From positions 1 to 64,000 of the forward strand of contig JAFKAC010000038.1 in the NCBI GenBank assembly GCA_025766275.1: DNA of 64,000 nucleotides. The letters run 5' to 3'. Shown one piece after another: positions 48,536-59,536 of the stretch. The notes beneath the pieces are model-generated. The model saw nothing but the letters and a program-made list of their open reading frames with translations. It made no database searches and was not told where the DNA came from. The DNA is from Lactarius indigo. Its lineage: Eukaryota > Basidiomycota > Agaricomycetes > Russulales > Russulaceae. Position 1 is the stretch's first letter; each line of letters opens with the position of its first letter. A program made the position numbers and the translations under genes.

Positions 48536-49430
48536 ATGCCGTGCATCTTGAACAACCTGACACAGGATGTCTGTCCAAGCTTTGAGGGTAATGAATGGGA
48601 TTTTTTACGTCAGACCATGATCGACACTCACCTAGGAGTGGAACCCCTCACTGAGGAGGGTGCCGCCCTACAATTGAAAGAGGCCTGGGCCAGGGAAAAC
48701 GGCAACAAGATAACCACCTGGAATGAACAATTAGAACAAGCCTGCGCTGAGCAGGAAGAGCAGGACATGCAGGCGCAAGAAGAGGAAGACGCGCAACAGG
48801 CGCTCTGGGACAAGGAAACTGAAGAACAGTGCAAGGAGGTAGAAAAGAAAAGGCTGAAGCTCAATCCTTTCAACCCCAACCACAGCCTGGGCAAATACAT
48901 CGAGCCAAGGCCAGCACAATACGCCTTGAACAAGATTAACAACCTAGAGTACATAGAGCTGGATTACTTCACTCTCAGGGGCTGCAAAGAGGCAGCTGGC
49001 AACTCCAACAAATCTGTCAGCCAGGATACCCTAGCCTTCACCCAGGTTGAAGGCTCCTTTGCCATCCGCCCCCTCGCTGTGATAAGACCCTCCAGGGGCA
49101 TCAGATGTGACAAAGATCTGAGCTGGGAGGAAATGTTTGGCACCAAGAACACCATGCTCCACTTCATGGAAAAATCTCAGACCTTGCCAACCTCTCATGC
49201 CATATCTCTTGCAGCCTTTTACATTGTGCTGGAGCTTCACCCAAGGCGAAACCAAGACAATGGCAAAAAGATTCTCATTACATACCAGAGCTGAGTCAGA
49301 TGTGAATGGTTCAATGCACTCAAGCGTAACAAAGGTTTCAACATTGAGATTCTTAGTGAGGAGTATCTCCAGTTCATCACCGAAGAGGTCAATAAGAAAG
49401 CCCAAGATGAGAGGATTGATCAGGTGCCTT
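48536..49430 (+). pseudogene. Gag-like ORF1 of the DIRS-like element
   Basis: Starts 'MPCILNNLTQDVCPSFEGNE', continues through a Glu/Gln-rich probable coiled coil ('ACAEQEEQDMQAQEEEDAQQ') and 'NPFNPNHSLGKYIEPRPAQY'. TGA at 49292-49294 interrupts 'TYQS*VRCEWFNALK', after which the frame resumes ('GFNIEILSEEYLQFI') to about 49423. The following 49440-50080 is Pro/Cys/His-rich with no clear frame. Structural role in the retroelement particle is inferred from position. Confidence 0.55.
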
Positions 49431-50149
49431 TCCCTTTCCTCTCCCCTTCTGTAGCGAACTGTGCTAACAATCTCCTCCTTTTTTCACTTTTCTTCCCCAT
49501 CCTTTTCCCTTCCTTCTCTCACTCTCTCCCCTTCCCATCACCCTTTTCACCCCACACCCCCTTGTCATGACAAAAACATACCCTCCTCACTATTCTCACA
49601 CATTGCTGCCAGCCATGCCCCACACACCGACATGCAGCTTTCCTCATGTTGCTGGCTACGCCCCATGCGACAATGTGTCTTACCTCCTCACCACCGGCTA
49701 TGCCCTGCGCACCAATGATTCCCTCTTCCTCCCCATTGCCAGCCTCACCTTGTGCCACACAAAAAAAAAAGAAAACCTCATGCCACCGGCCACGCCCTGT
49801 GTGTGCTTCCTCCAGCCCTGATGGTCACTGGCTACGCCTCACACCTCGCCATCTCCTACCTGTCCATCACCTGGCTGCCATTGCACTGCCAAACCACATA
49901 GATTGGCAGGGCACAAGCCACCTACGAGGCATCCATTGCGTGCTCCTCCAGGCACCACTGCAAACAAGCTCAATGACCTTATGGCTGCCAATGCTCCGCT
50001 TCCCCCCAGTGATCAAGCTCTCCAAGGAGGCACTATCATTCTCGGTCCCCATGGGGCAACCAGAAACTGACACCTGATTGCTCAGAGACGTGTCCATGGG
50101 CAGCACCATGCTGCAACAGGCCAGACAAGCCCGAGTTTTTTCAGTCTGG

Positions 50150-50690
50150 TGCAGGCCCATGTGGGGGAGTCTGCATGGCATGCCTCAGCCACCATGATCA
50201 CACCTTTGCCAAATGCGACAGCTCCAAGCTATGGGATGGCTCAATAGGCTCCTCCAGAAAGAACAAGCAGGGGAGGCTCATCGCATCCAATGGCCTCCCC
50301 CTGTGCTTTGACTGGCAGGTTCAAAGAGGATGTTCCTCTGTGAGCCATCCCAAGCGTCACAGGTGTTCCAGTTGTGGAAAAAGCGACCATGGTGTTAGAA
50401 TGCGACCTATAGAGGGCCCTTGAGTCACAGAGGACACAAGGGGACTGCAGAGGAGGATATAAGACTGTATTGATCAAAGTAAAAATAGTTACTCACCTGC
50501 AGAGGAGGATATAAGACTAAAGCCATATTTTCCGTCCTCTGCAAGATATATCAACCTGCCTAAGCATATCTAAATAAGGTAACTCGACTTAGAGCAATGT
50601 ACAGTCACAGAATAGGTGAAACAACGACGCTCTAGCCACAAATAACACATGGAGCCCAGTCTTGTCCTCACACAGGGAAGGCTTAAGCCT
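50150..50690 (+). pseudogene. Gag C-terminus with zinc knuckle, split by an inserted LTR
   Basis: Reads 'ACLSHHDHTFAKCDSSKLWD', 'RLIASNGLPLCFDWQVQRGC' and 'HRCSSCGKSDHG'. The 255-bp Copia LTR then interrupts, and the frame resumes behind the duplicated CATGG with 'AQSCPHTGKA' and a stop. Skipping the insert plus one CATGG copy completes the knuckle spacing C-x2-C-x4-H-x4-C, which shows the insertion is later than the element. Confidence 0.7.
50393..50647 (-). repeat. Solo Copia LTR with 5-bp target-site duplication CATGG
   Basis: On the minus strand it runs from TGTTATTTGTGG to CATTCTAACA and matches the 5' LTR of the Copia element at 59537-59792. CATGG flanks it on both sides (50388-50392 and 50648-50652). 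It carries the 52-nt GT...AG segment (50445-50496) that the copy at 54822 lacks. Confidence 0.93.
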
Positions 50691-52490
50691 TGCATGCTGT
50701 ATATCCTGGGCGCTTGGGCTTCTGAGCTCATGTGCCTTGACCTGCAAGCCAAGTTCCCATCCCTGCTGCAGGGCTTCATGGAGGGTTTTAACCTTGGAAT
50801 TCCACATATCTTACACACCTTCACCCCGCCTAACCATCAATCTATTAATTCCCTGCTTAATGTATATAATGGTATTGTTGAGCACAAGTTCACTTTGGGC
50901 CATTACATCGGCCCATTCTCACATAATCAACTGGAGGCTGTTCTGGGTCCCTTTCAAACCTCTCCCCTCTCCCTTGTTCCCAAAACGTCCAAACCTGGAA
51001 AATACCAAGCAGTCCACAATTTCTTGCACCCACATAACCCCCTCCCCAGCTTCACTGCAATCAATTCCCACATTGACAGCGATGAATTCCCGTGCACCTG
51101 GGGCACTTTCTCCACCGTCGCGCTCATTATTGCACACTTACCCCCAGGCTCTCAGGCCTCTGTGTGTGACATCACAGAGGCCTACAGAACCATCCCAGCC
51201 GCTCCTTCCCAGTGGCCCAGCTTGGTTGTTTGCTTGTAAGCAAACAACCAGTTTGCCATTAATGTATGTAATAACTTCGGCCTCACCTCTGCTGGGGGCA
51301 TCTATGGAGCCATCGCAGATGCAGGGACCAACATCTTCAGGGGCAATGGCATCGGCCCAATCTCCAAGTGGGTTGATGACCATATCTTTTTCAGAATGCT
51401 GCAGGATCGCCTGCCCGACTACAATGTGCAGCATCTCTCCTGGTGCAACGAGATACATGCTCACGGCAGGCACAGGCTGGAGGGTGGCCACATATGGTAT
51501 GGGGGGAAGAGCCTGCCCAACAACTCCACTGAGGAGTTTGATGAGGACTGCAGTGCAATCCTACAGGACTTGGCAGGGGTCTCCGCATGTGCAGTGCATG
51601 ACCTCCCCTTCTCCTATGCCAATGCAGACATCGACATGCTCTCCACTTGCCTCGGCATCAGGTGGGAGTCATCCAAAACAGTACCGTTCGGAACTGAGAT
51701 TCCATACCTCGGACTGCTATGGAACCTGCAGACATGCTACATACATTTACTCAAGAAAAAGAGGGTTAAGTACCTGGCCACCATCAAAGAATGGGAGGGC
51801 CAGCGCACCCACAACCTACTCAAAACTCAAAAACTATACAGAAAGCTTCTGCACACCTCACTGGTCATTCCAGCCAGACACGCATACCTCACCAGCCTGG
51901 AGGCCATGCTGGCCTCATTCAATAATCGTCCTTTCGTACTGCACACCCCTCCCAGGGACACTCCAGATGACCATGATTGGTGGAAGTGGCATCTTGGACT
52001 CCCAGCTATCTCCAGGCCGATCCCAGAGCCACAACCCCTCATGGATTACGAGGCCTATTCTGACACCAGCTCCAGCTTCGGAATTGCCATCACAATCAGT
52101 CCAAAATGGTGCACTTGGCACCTGGTCACCAGATGGAAATCCCAAGGAAGGGAGGCTGAAGCCATTGGATTTGAACTCCTTGTCATTGGCCTACACTTTC
52201 TCACTAAAAAGGGTGAACACCTCAAAGTCTATGGAGACAACTGAGCAGTCATCGAAGGCTGGTGGAAAAGGTCCAGCGCCAACAAGCCCACCAATTGCAT
52301 CTTCCACCGCATCCTGGGACTATCAGAGGATGGTGGTAGGACTGTACACACGAGATATGTCCCTAGTGCACAAAACCCTGCCAATGCTCCCTCCAGGGGA
52401 CGCTACCCCCCATCAAAGCTCCTCCTCCACCACATCACCATTCCTGAGGATGTCAGACCTTTCCTCATCGACATCTCCCCCGACTAGCCT
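50691..52490 (+). pseudogene. Reverse transcriptase-RNase H of the DIRS-like element
   Basis: RT motifs: 'SQASVCDITEAYRTIPAAPS' (first catalytic Asp), 'FAINVCNNFGLTSAGGIYG' and 'ISKWVDDHIFFR' (the DD pair). RNase H follows: 'DYEAYSDTSSSFGIAI' (Asp), 'REAEAIGFELLVIGL' (Glu), 'LKVYGDN' (Asp) and 'SAQNPANAPSRGRYP', where the usual final Asp ('NPADxxSR') is Asn. Stops: TAA at 51237-51239 between 'VVCL' and 'ANNQFAIN' (from CAA), and TGA at 52242-52244 in 'GDN*AVIEGWW' (from CGA). An imperfect copy of the enzyme, certainly inactive as it stands. Confidence 0.8.
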
Positions 52491-52670
52491 GGTCAGGATT
52501 GCAGCACTAAGTCACCTAATGCGCCCAATTGAACCTGTGGACTTACCTGACGCCAAGCAGCAAAAATCCCTCGCAACAAGGCCACAGCATGTGGCCATTC
52601 CCCCCACCACGAATTCTCTGCATAAAAGACCTGCCCTTATCCACCAACACTCACCCCCCTTCCTTCCTCC

Positions 52671-53765
52671 TTGAGACCACACTGCCTAGCAAAGGACCAA
52701 TTGAGGCTGTGGATCCCAGCTGCCACACACCTGCCTCCTGCTGTTCCCACCATCATCAGCCTGGACGAGCACAAATGGATCAAAGACACCATGGTGCACA
52801 CCTGGGAAGACGACATGTGCGCAGCATACAGCTCTGGTCTCCTAATGTGGCACTGTTTCTGTGACCAGAAAAGCATTGCCGAGCTTGAAAGAGCCCCCAC
52901 TGCGCAACCTCTCTTATTGGCCTTCGTTGCCCACATGGCAGCCGCTTACTCCAGCAAAACTATCTCAAACTATCTCAATGGTGTCTGGGCCTGGCACATA
53001 TTGCACAGTATCCCCTGGACCCTTGACAAAAAAGAAATGGACACCATGTTACAGGCTGCCGACAAGCTAACCCCCAGCACAGCAAGGTGGAAAAAGCACC
53101 TCCCGTACACCCCCAACTTCATCATTGAAATCAGGCATCAACTTAACCTGAGCGACCCAATCGATGCTGCCATCTATGCTTGCCTCACTACTTGCTTCTA
53201 CGCTTCGGCCAGGCTGGGGGAATTCACCGTCCACACCCTCAACAGTTTTCATCCAAACACACACGTCACCACTCAGAATTTGTCGTATGACCAGGATTGC
53301 AATGGCCTCAAAGTCACCGTACTACACCTTCCCTCCACCAAAGTTGCCCAAATTGAAGGCAAGGACATATACTGGGCCTCACAAGATGGAGACACCAGCC
53401 CCACAGCAGCTCTGCAGAACCATCTGCACATCAATCAGCCCTCCAAAACCTCGCATTTGTTCGCTTATCGAGCCAAGAACATGTGTTGTCCCCTCACAAA
53501 GGCAAAATTCCTGGAAAGGATTGGAAAGGCAGCTCGCATGGCCGGTCTGGAGCCCCTACAAGGGCATGGCATTTGAATCGGCTCAACTCTCGAATACCTC
53601 CTTCATGGGGTCCCTTTTGACGTTGTTAAAACCATGGGGCACTGGGCCGGCAACTCCTTCCTCCTTTACCTCAGAAAACACACAGTCATCATAGCCCCAT
53701 ACATCCAATCCACCCCTGCCCTTCACAAAAATTTCATGCGATACACCATGCTGCCAGTATGCTAG
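52671..53765 (+). pseudogene. Tyrosine recombinase of the DIRS-like element, catalytic Arg lost
   Basis: N-terminal SAM-like part: 'AAYSSGLLMWHCFCDQKSIA', 'ISNYLNGVWAWHILH'. Catalytic domain: 'YASARLGEFTV' (first Arg), 'LPSTKVAQIEGKDIYW' (Lys hairpin), 'LQGHGI*IGSTLEYLLHGVP' (His, then TGA at 53574-53576 exactly where the second catalytic Arg of HxxR belongs), 'MGHWAGNSFLLYLRKH' (Trp/His and the nucleophile Tyr). Stop TAG at 53763-53765. It would cut and rejoin element cDNA into the genome if intact; with this stop it cannot. Confidence 0.82.
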
Positions 53766-54289
53766 TCATACCAGCCTGGTTGTCGATGACTTCCACAGGG
53801 TAAGCAAACCTCTCCATCGCTTCCTAACTAAGGGGTTCCAAGTCTCACTCACTGCATCATTGATTCCTTCAGGTTGGGTGTCATGACCTCGCCTTGGCCA
53901 CATGAACTCTCCTTTTCAATCAAGGAGCACTTCGTGCTTTTGCCCAATCTCTCACACATCGTCTCTTGTCTTGCTGCCAAGCCCATCGTACATAACTTCT
54001 ATACATGAGTCCACCCATGTCATCTACGTAATACAGTTCAATGTTATTATCTCACCAGCAGCCCCACCGTTCTGCATTGCACCTCCTCAAATGTACTCTG
54101 CGCTCCACTCTGCGCGACGTGGGACTCTCATTGTAGAAGCTGAACAGCAACTCACAAAGAGAAGGGCTTTAAAGCACTGCCAGTAAGTGTCCTACAAATC
54201 ACATATACAGAGCAAACCCTAGTACTACTACTACTAGGATTGATGTCATGGATGCTCTATTTTTGCCTTATTTTTCTGTATTTTTACAG
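53766..54289. other. Flank without a supported gene
   Basis: Probably holds the 3' terminal region of the DIRS-like element. The 94-codon ORF at 53902-54186 has no motif. A small palindromic run of CTAG/ACT units lies at 54221-54240. Confidence 0.35.
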
Positions 54290-55220
54290 ATTTATTTGGA
54301 AGAGATATGAGTCTCCAATGTTGTGCTCAAACATCCAAGTCCTTATCATTAGATATGATAAGATGGTTAGTCATGTGATGCCAACATGTGCACCCACAAG
54401 CATGTGACCCTGGGATAGTAACTTCCTTATTGGATGTTACCTCTTTAGGTCACTTTCCATTCTTGTAAAATAGTTTCTTATTGGGTGATAAGCAGGGGTG
54501 GTTCTAGATAGTTCTAGATTACATTGCCATAGGGTTTATGACTCATAGATAAGGACACATCACCATTCTGTCAGCCTTGATGACTGTGCATCAGTCAGCA
54601 CAATAGATAAGGCTATTATTAGACACAACATGTCAGCATCTGACTCATTACTATTACCATACCTTTAGTAACAAGGTTTCATAGTAATTCGAACTCAGCT
54701 GCAGCACAGTATATAAACCTTCATGTAGTGTCCTGAGTGGAACCAACTTGTCCTCTTGGTTCTCCACTCAGCATGCCACTGTGTGATCACCTGACCTTTG
54801 GTCTTGTATAAAGGCCTCAAGTGTTATTTGTGGCTAAAGTGTTGCTGTTTTCACCTATTGTGTGACTGTACATTGCTCTAAGTGCAGTTACCTTATTTAG
54901 ATATGCTTAGTCAGGTTGATATATCCTGCAGAGGATGGAAAATATGGCTTTAGTCTTATATCCTCCTCTGCAGTCCCCTTGTGTCCTCTGTGACTCAAGG
55001 GCCCTTGATAGGTTGCTTTCTAACATCAAGTGTATCTACTCTCTGCAGTGCTTGTACGTTCAGTGCATGACTTGTCTCCACACTAGGCTTGGGTGTGCTA
55101 CTAGTTCAGTTCACTTACCTTCTCTTGGTCTAGTTGTTGCGATAAGTCATACATACCACTACAATCAAGTCATAACTATCCTACATGTGATGTATCCACT
55201 TTGAGTCCATGACAGATTAC
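54290..55220 (+). repeat. Probable further Gypsy-type LTR, interrupted by a Copia LTR
   Basis: Has a TATA box (54710-54716) followed 20 bases later by a hairpin GAGTGG-AACCAA...TTGGTTCTCCACTC (54735-54769), the same arrangement as in the Gypsy LTRs elsewhere in the window though with different sequence. A 204-bp Copia solo LTR splits it at 54822-55025. Both limits are guesses. Confidence 0.35.
54822..55025 (+). repeat. Solo Copia LTR, short form, target-site duplication TCAAG
   Basis: Runs TGTTATTTGTGG...TTTCTAACA with TCAAG on both sides (54817-54821 and 55026-55030). Same family as 50393-50647 and 59537-59792 but 51-52 bp shorter. It passes directly from 'ctctgcag' to 'tccccttg' (54973/54974), exactly where the other two hold a 52-nt segment beginning GTGAGT and ending CAG. 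Confidence 0.92.
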
Positions 55221-56847
55221 CCCTTGCTACTGGTGCCACAACTGTAAGTAGTAAGTGTCCACATTGATAACACATAGCCTGTATGATTCATGACATGTCT
55301 GTAGGGGGGTGAGGAGTTGGGTAAAGGAGATGATGCAGACAAGGAAGTTGGTGGAGGGATTGCTGATGCCACAGACAGATGCAATGGCCCTGCAGTGTGA
55401 GGACAGCTCCAGCTCACCAGCATTGTCAGAAGAGAGCTTAGCAGAAGGGACAATTTTCTGTGGGGGTCAAGTCATTGCAGATGAGACTTCACTGGCTTGT
55501 GAGGGAGAAAAAAGTTCTGTTTTATCAGTAGATACAATTTGTACAAAGTGCTGATCCTAGTCACACTACTAGTATGGCAGTTGCAGGGGTGCATCAACTT
55601 GTGAAGTGAGCTTGACTCTGCTGCTCAAGAACCCTCAAACTGGGGAGTGAGCAGTATTGTAGGGGATCCTGCAGATCATTGGGTTGCAAGTTGAGAGTTG
55701 AGAACGTCAAGAGCCTGGGCCTCATGGCACCAACAATGAAAGTCCAGGATGTGGGTCCATGGGAGCTGGATGCTAAAGTTAATGCCTGGGCCATGAGCCC
55801 TACCAGACTGGTCTCTTGGCCCAGTCCCAGACTGGCTTCAGACATCCAGTTTGGGCTGGCTTACAGCTGTAGAGCTGGGCCTGGAAACCACTAACCTCAA
55901 TGATCCCCAGACACTTGAATGTACATACAACTTGGCAATCTAAGGACCCTGAATGACAATTATGGCAGGTACCAATCAAATAGAACAGTAGACCCCAAAA
56001 TAAGACCAACCAGGCTGCTGGGTCCTGTTCACATCAGATCTGGATCTGAGGTTGACAGATGGCAACAATCAACAGAGACAAGCACCAGCCCAATTCTGAG
56101 CGGACTGACCTAGGATAGGCAAGATCCAGTGGAGGTAATGCTGCCGGAGTAGGAAAGGCTTCCCTACTAGTCTGTGTAACCCACATTTCCTAAACATAGA
56201 TGACCCAGGTGTGGTAGCGAAACAGGGACACTGGGCCCATTTGAAGTAATCAGCAGTATCATTGAGGAACAACACTGGGCACTTAAAGGAAATTGGCAGA
56301 GCAATTGTGGGCCCATTCATGACCATTGGTGGCATGTGTTAAGAGCAATGGTGGGTGGCCCATGGGCCCATTCAAGTCCATCGGCAGTAAAACTTGGGAA
56401 CAATAATAAGCCCATTCAAGGCCATTTGTAGATGACCCATAGCTGCGAACATTACCACTGGCTCAGACAGCAATTCAGTCAGTCCAAGCAGCCAAAGTAA
56501 GGGGTGTGGCCATTGAGGCTAATGGCTGTGGCAGACTTGCTGAAGCTGCCACAGTTTCCAAAATGGTTGGAACTTCTGGTACTGGTGAGAAGCATCATCC
56601 TCCTAATGGTTCAGATACTGCTGAAGCTGCCGAAGCCAGAAATTCAGCCAATCAAAGATGTCCAAGTAAGGGTGTGACTACTTGAGCTAGCGAGTGTGAC
56701 AGACATGCTTAAGCTGCCACAGTTGCCAAAATGGTTGGACTGTCTGGTGCTGGTAAGAAGGGTGATCCCCCTAATTGTTCAAAAGCTGCTGAAGTTGCTG
56801 CAGCCAGCAATTCAGCCAATCCAAGCCACCCAAAGTGAGTGGTCATA
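55221..56847. other. Repeat-derived DNA without a supported gene
   Basis: Short ORFs only. From about 56230 scattered 'gggcccatt' segments look like degenerate relatives of the minisatellite that follows; 56480-56820 contains two diverged copies of a ~175-bp segment ('gctgaagctgcc..agc.agaaattcagccaat'). Confidence 0.4.
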
Positions 56848-57401
56848 GTGTGGTTGTGGACCTACTCAAGGGCATAGGCAGCTTTTCTAGGCAGCTAATT
56901 GTGAGTCAATCTGAGATGATAGGTGGCCTTTCTAGGCAGCTACAGGTGGGCCCATCCAAGGCCATAGGCATCTTGTCTAGTCAGTCACAGGTGGGCCCAT
57001 CCAAGGCCATTGGCAGCTTGTCTAGGCAGCTATAGGTGGTGGGCCTATCCAATGCCATTGGCAGCTAACTATGGGCCCATCCAAAGCCATTGGCAACTTG
57101 TCTAAGCAGCTACATGTGGGCCCATCTGAGGCCATAGGCAGCTTGTCTAGGCAGTCACAGGTGTGCCCATCCAAGACCATAGGCAGCTTTTCTAGTCAGG
57201 CACAGGTGGGCCCATCCAAAGGTATTGGTAGCTTGTCTAGGCAGCTACAGGTGGGCCTATCCAAGGGCATAGGCAGCTTGTCTAGTCAATCACAGGTGGG
57301 CCCATCCAAGGCCATATGCAGCTTGTCTAGGCAGCTACATGTGGGCCTATCCAATGCCATTGGCAGCCTGACTAATACATATTCATGGGCCCATACATCT
57401 A
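56848..57401 (+). repeat. 45-bp minisatellite, about 12 units
   Basis: Unit begins 'gtgggcccatccaaggccat' and continues 'aggcagcttgtctaggcagc' with a final 'tacag'. About twelve units; the fifth is shortened and shifts the frame. Because 45 is divisible by three, each unit can encode a 15-residue repeat of the form VGPSKAIGSLSRQLQ, which stays open across several units. Position just upstream of a Gypsy gag end and protease suggests it arose inside a retrotransposon's gag region. Confidence 0.92.
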
Positions 57402-57404
57402 TAT

Positions 57405-57860
57405 GCACTTATGTCACACAATGGGCCCATGTGGGCTTTGCCAAGTACAATGACCCAGACCTGCTTCATGGGCTCCATTGACACCAACTATCATCAAGAA
57501 GAACCTGACGTCACTATGCAGGCAGTTCAGGAGGTACTACTGCAACAGTATGCCAGAGATTGGCTCAATGGAGTAGCAGGAGAAGCAGACAATGTAAAGA
57601 ACATTATCCTCCCACAGCTGTAGAAGAAGGGGGGTTTTCAGGATGCCTGAATCCATAGGCCTGGGTGAGGGTAGTTACTTGTAACAGTGTAATCATGACT
57701 TGCTATTGTTCTATGGGAGTTCCAGTATTGATTCACACCAGTTACACAATGGCTGACATAAATGTGCTAGTAGACTCAGGAGCAACTCATTGCTTCATCA
57801 GGCCTTCCTTTGTCAAAAGAATGGGCGTTACAGTACAGACTTGGGATTCTTACATTTGAT
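57405..57860 (+). pseudogene. Gypsy gag end and aspartic protease fragment
   Basis: First block 'AVQEVLLQQYARDWLNGVAG' (gag-like, tentative). After a frame change comes a retropepsin motif: 'MADINVLVDSGATHCFIRPS', with the catalytic DSG triad, and then 'FVKRMGV'. Stops where the LTR at about 57860 begins. RT and integrase are not attached. It belongs to a Ty3/Gypsy element older than that LTR. Confidence 0.65.
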
Positions 57861-58327
57861 GACTCATACCTGGTTATGACTATGGGCTGATGATTAGTCA
57901 TGGACTCATATGTTTACATCAGTCAGCAGTAGTATCACATGCTTGTGACTCATTGTATGACTTGATCCTAGGATAACTGTAGTAGGTTTTGAGCTACTTA
58001 CACTATTAGTTACTTACTGCTTGAGTGGCACTTTAAAGCCCACATGTATCTGTATAAGTAGTAGTCACAGAAGACCAAGAGTCCCCATCTTGGTCTTCTT
58101 CAATCCACCATCTTGACTCATCTATTGCACCTGACTCTGAGTCAGAGTACATCTGCTTCAACTTACCAAAGGTTCAACCTTCTCACTACTTTGCTGCAGT
58201 TGTATGCCATATGGGCTCCCATTCAGCTTGCACCATGTTGACACATGGTCCACATTTGCCATATATTTGCTAAGATGTCTATGCCATTGTGAGTTCAAAT
58301 CAGACTAACGTCTGTGGAGCGTAACAT
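57860..58327 (+). repeat. Ty3/Gypsy LTR (copy 2), probable 5' LTR
   Basis: Same family as 44860-45302, with the hairpin at 58070-58098 and the same 'gtggagcgtaaca' type end. It is followed by a leader and a gag gene in the same orientation, as expected for a 5' LTR. No target-site duplication or primer-binding site could be fixed. Confidence 0.65.
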
Positions 58328-58527
58328 TAAGACCAAGATCCTTTATCATGGTGTATATGACAAGAGATCAGTGGACTTTGTTCCACCCCTATTCCCTCAA
58401 ATGACAAGGAGATCACAATGCACCAAGAAGATTCCTGGGAGCTGCCCAGTGGAGAGAATGTGACATAGAAACTGGATACTTTGTAGAGTTTAACAGTCCA
58501 AACCATTACCTCTGTTGGACTGAGGTT

Positions 58528-59536
58528 ATGTGGAACCCCATAGACCATGGCTGGGACATTGTCTGCCTAGCTGGAAGAAACTATAACTGCAACATCAACA
58601 TGTGTGAATTGAATAGCCACACAGACTATGGTCCCATTGATAGACAAGCAAGGGAACATACCACTGATGAAGGAATCAGTGGAGAAGACAAATCCAAAAC
58701 TCATGAATCCCCTAATCAAGGGAATATGCCAGCAGAAGAAGGAAGCTTAGGGGCTATCAGAGAGCACCTTATCAGATGAACTGAGTCCCTTACCATCATT
58801 CAACCAGAACCTGAGGTTATTCACATGCATTCTCCAGCAGTTGCAATGGCTACTACCACCATCACTTGTGAAGAGGAGCAATTGGCAGCTGAGACTCTTG
58901 ACCAGCTTGCCCAAGAAGAACAATGATGAATACAGCAAGAAGCAGAAGCCATACTGGCCCCTATCAACCCCCATACCAGTCATCATATGACCAACAACAA
59001 CATTGCATTACACCATGCCATTGGACCAGATCAACCAGACCCACCTGGCAGTGGAGGACCTCCCAGAGGAATACCTGGAGGAGGAGGATTTGGAGGATTC
59101 CCTGGAGGATACCCTATCGGACCACCAGGAGGAGGCAGAGGACCACCTGGAGGAGGGGTGCCAGGTGTAGTACCCCTACCCCCTCAGAACAATAAACTGG
59201 CTGGTGAAGCACCCACAGTCTTCAATGGAGAGCACAACAAGGTCAAAGCATTCCTCACCCAGTGGCATGTATACCAGGGTATGAACACAGATGAAGGCAT
59301 CATGGCTATGCCATATCAACAAGCCCTACTCTTCCTCTCTTATATTAAAGGAGTCAACATCAATGAATGGGTCTTGGCCATGTTTATGTGGCTCAATGGA
59401 CAAATTCAACAAGGAATATCACAGAGGAGTGAAGATCTCTGGACAGAAGTTACACACAGCTTCACACAACAGTTCTAGAATATGCTTGAGAAAGAAGAGC
59501 AAGCACAGTCAGAGCTCAAGAGGGGGCTCAAGATTG
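58528..59536 (+). pseudogene. Ty3/Gypsy gag, truncated by a Copia element
   Basis: After a leader come a Gly/Pro-rich part ('GGPPRGIPGGGGFGGFPGG') and a gag capsid-like segment: 'EAPTVFNGEHNKVKAFLTQW', 'LLFLSYIKGVNINEWVLAMF' and 'SEDLWTEVTHSFTQQF'. TGA codons at 58777-58779 and a TGATGA pair near 58925, plus TAG at 59476-59478 (from CAG), break it; each fits C to T. The frame continues 'NMLEKEEQAQSELKRGLKI' up to the Copia LTR at 59537, so Copia landed in gag. Confidence 0.7.

Larger units (their letters stand above)
48500..53765 (+). mobile_element. DIRS-like tyrosine-recombinase retrotransposon, decayed
   Basis: The order gag-like protein, zinc-knuckle gag end, reverse transcriptase-RNase H, tyrosine recombinase defines a YR retroelement: it integrates with a recombinase and not a DDE integrase. 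All parts lie on the plus strand, in order, and are interrupted by a Copia solo LTR at 50393-50647. Breaks are mostly TGA or TAA codons explained by C to T. I did not resolve the split or inverted terminal repeats typical of DIRS, so both outer limits are set by coding sequence only. Confidence 0.7.

Noticed and set aside
50662..52674. 670-codon open frame overlapping the RT
   Set aside because: It is a shadow frame; all RT and RNase H motifs lie in a different frame, and its Pro/Ser/Thr-rich product has no motif.
31170..53576. TGA read as an amino acid (altered code or programmed readthrough)
   Set aside because: The stops fall in decayed mobile elements that also carry frameshifts and deletions, and one is seen to derive from CGA in a paralogous copy. 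CpG decay is the simpler explanation.
56848..57401. CRISPR-like array
   Set aside because: Units are contiguous 45-bp tandem copies with no unique spacers, in a eukaryotic genome.
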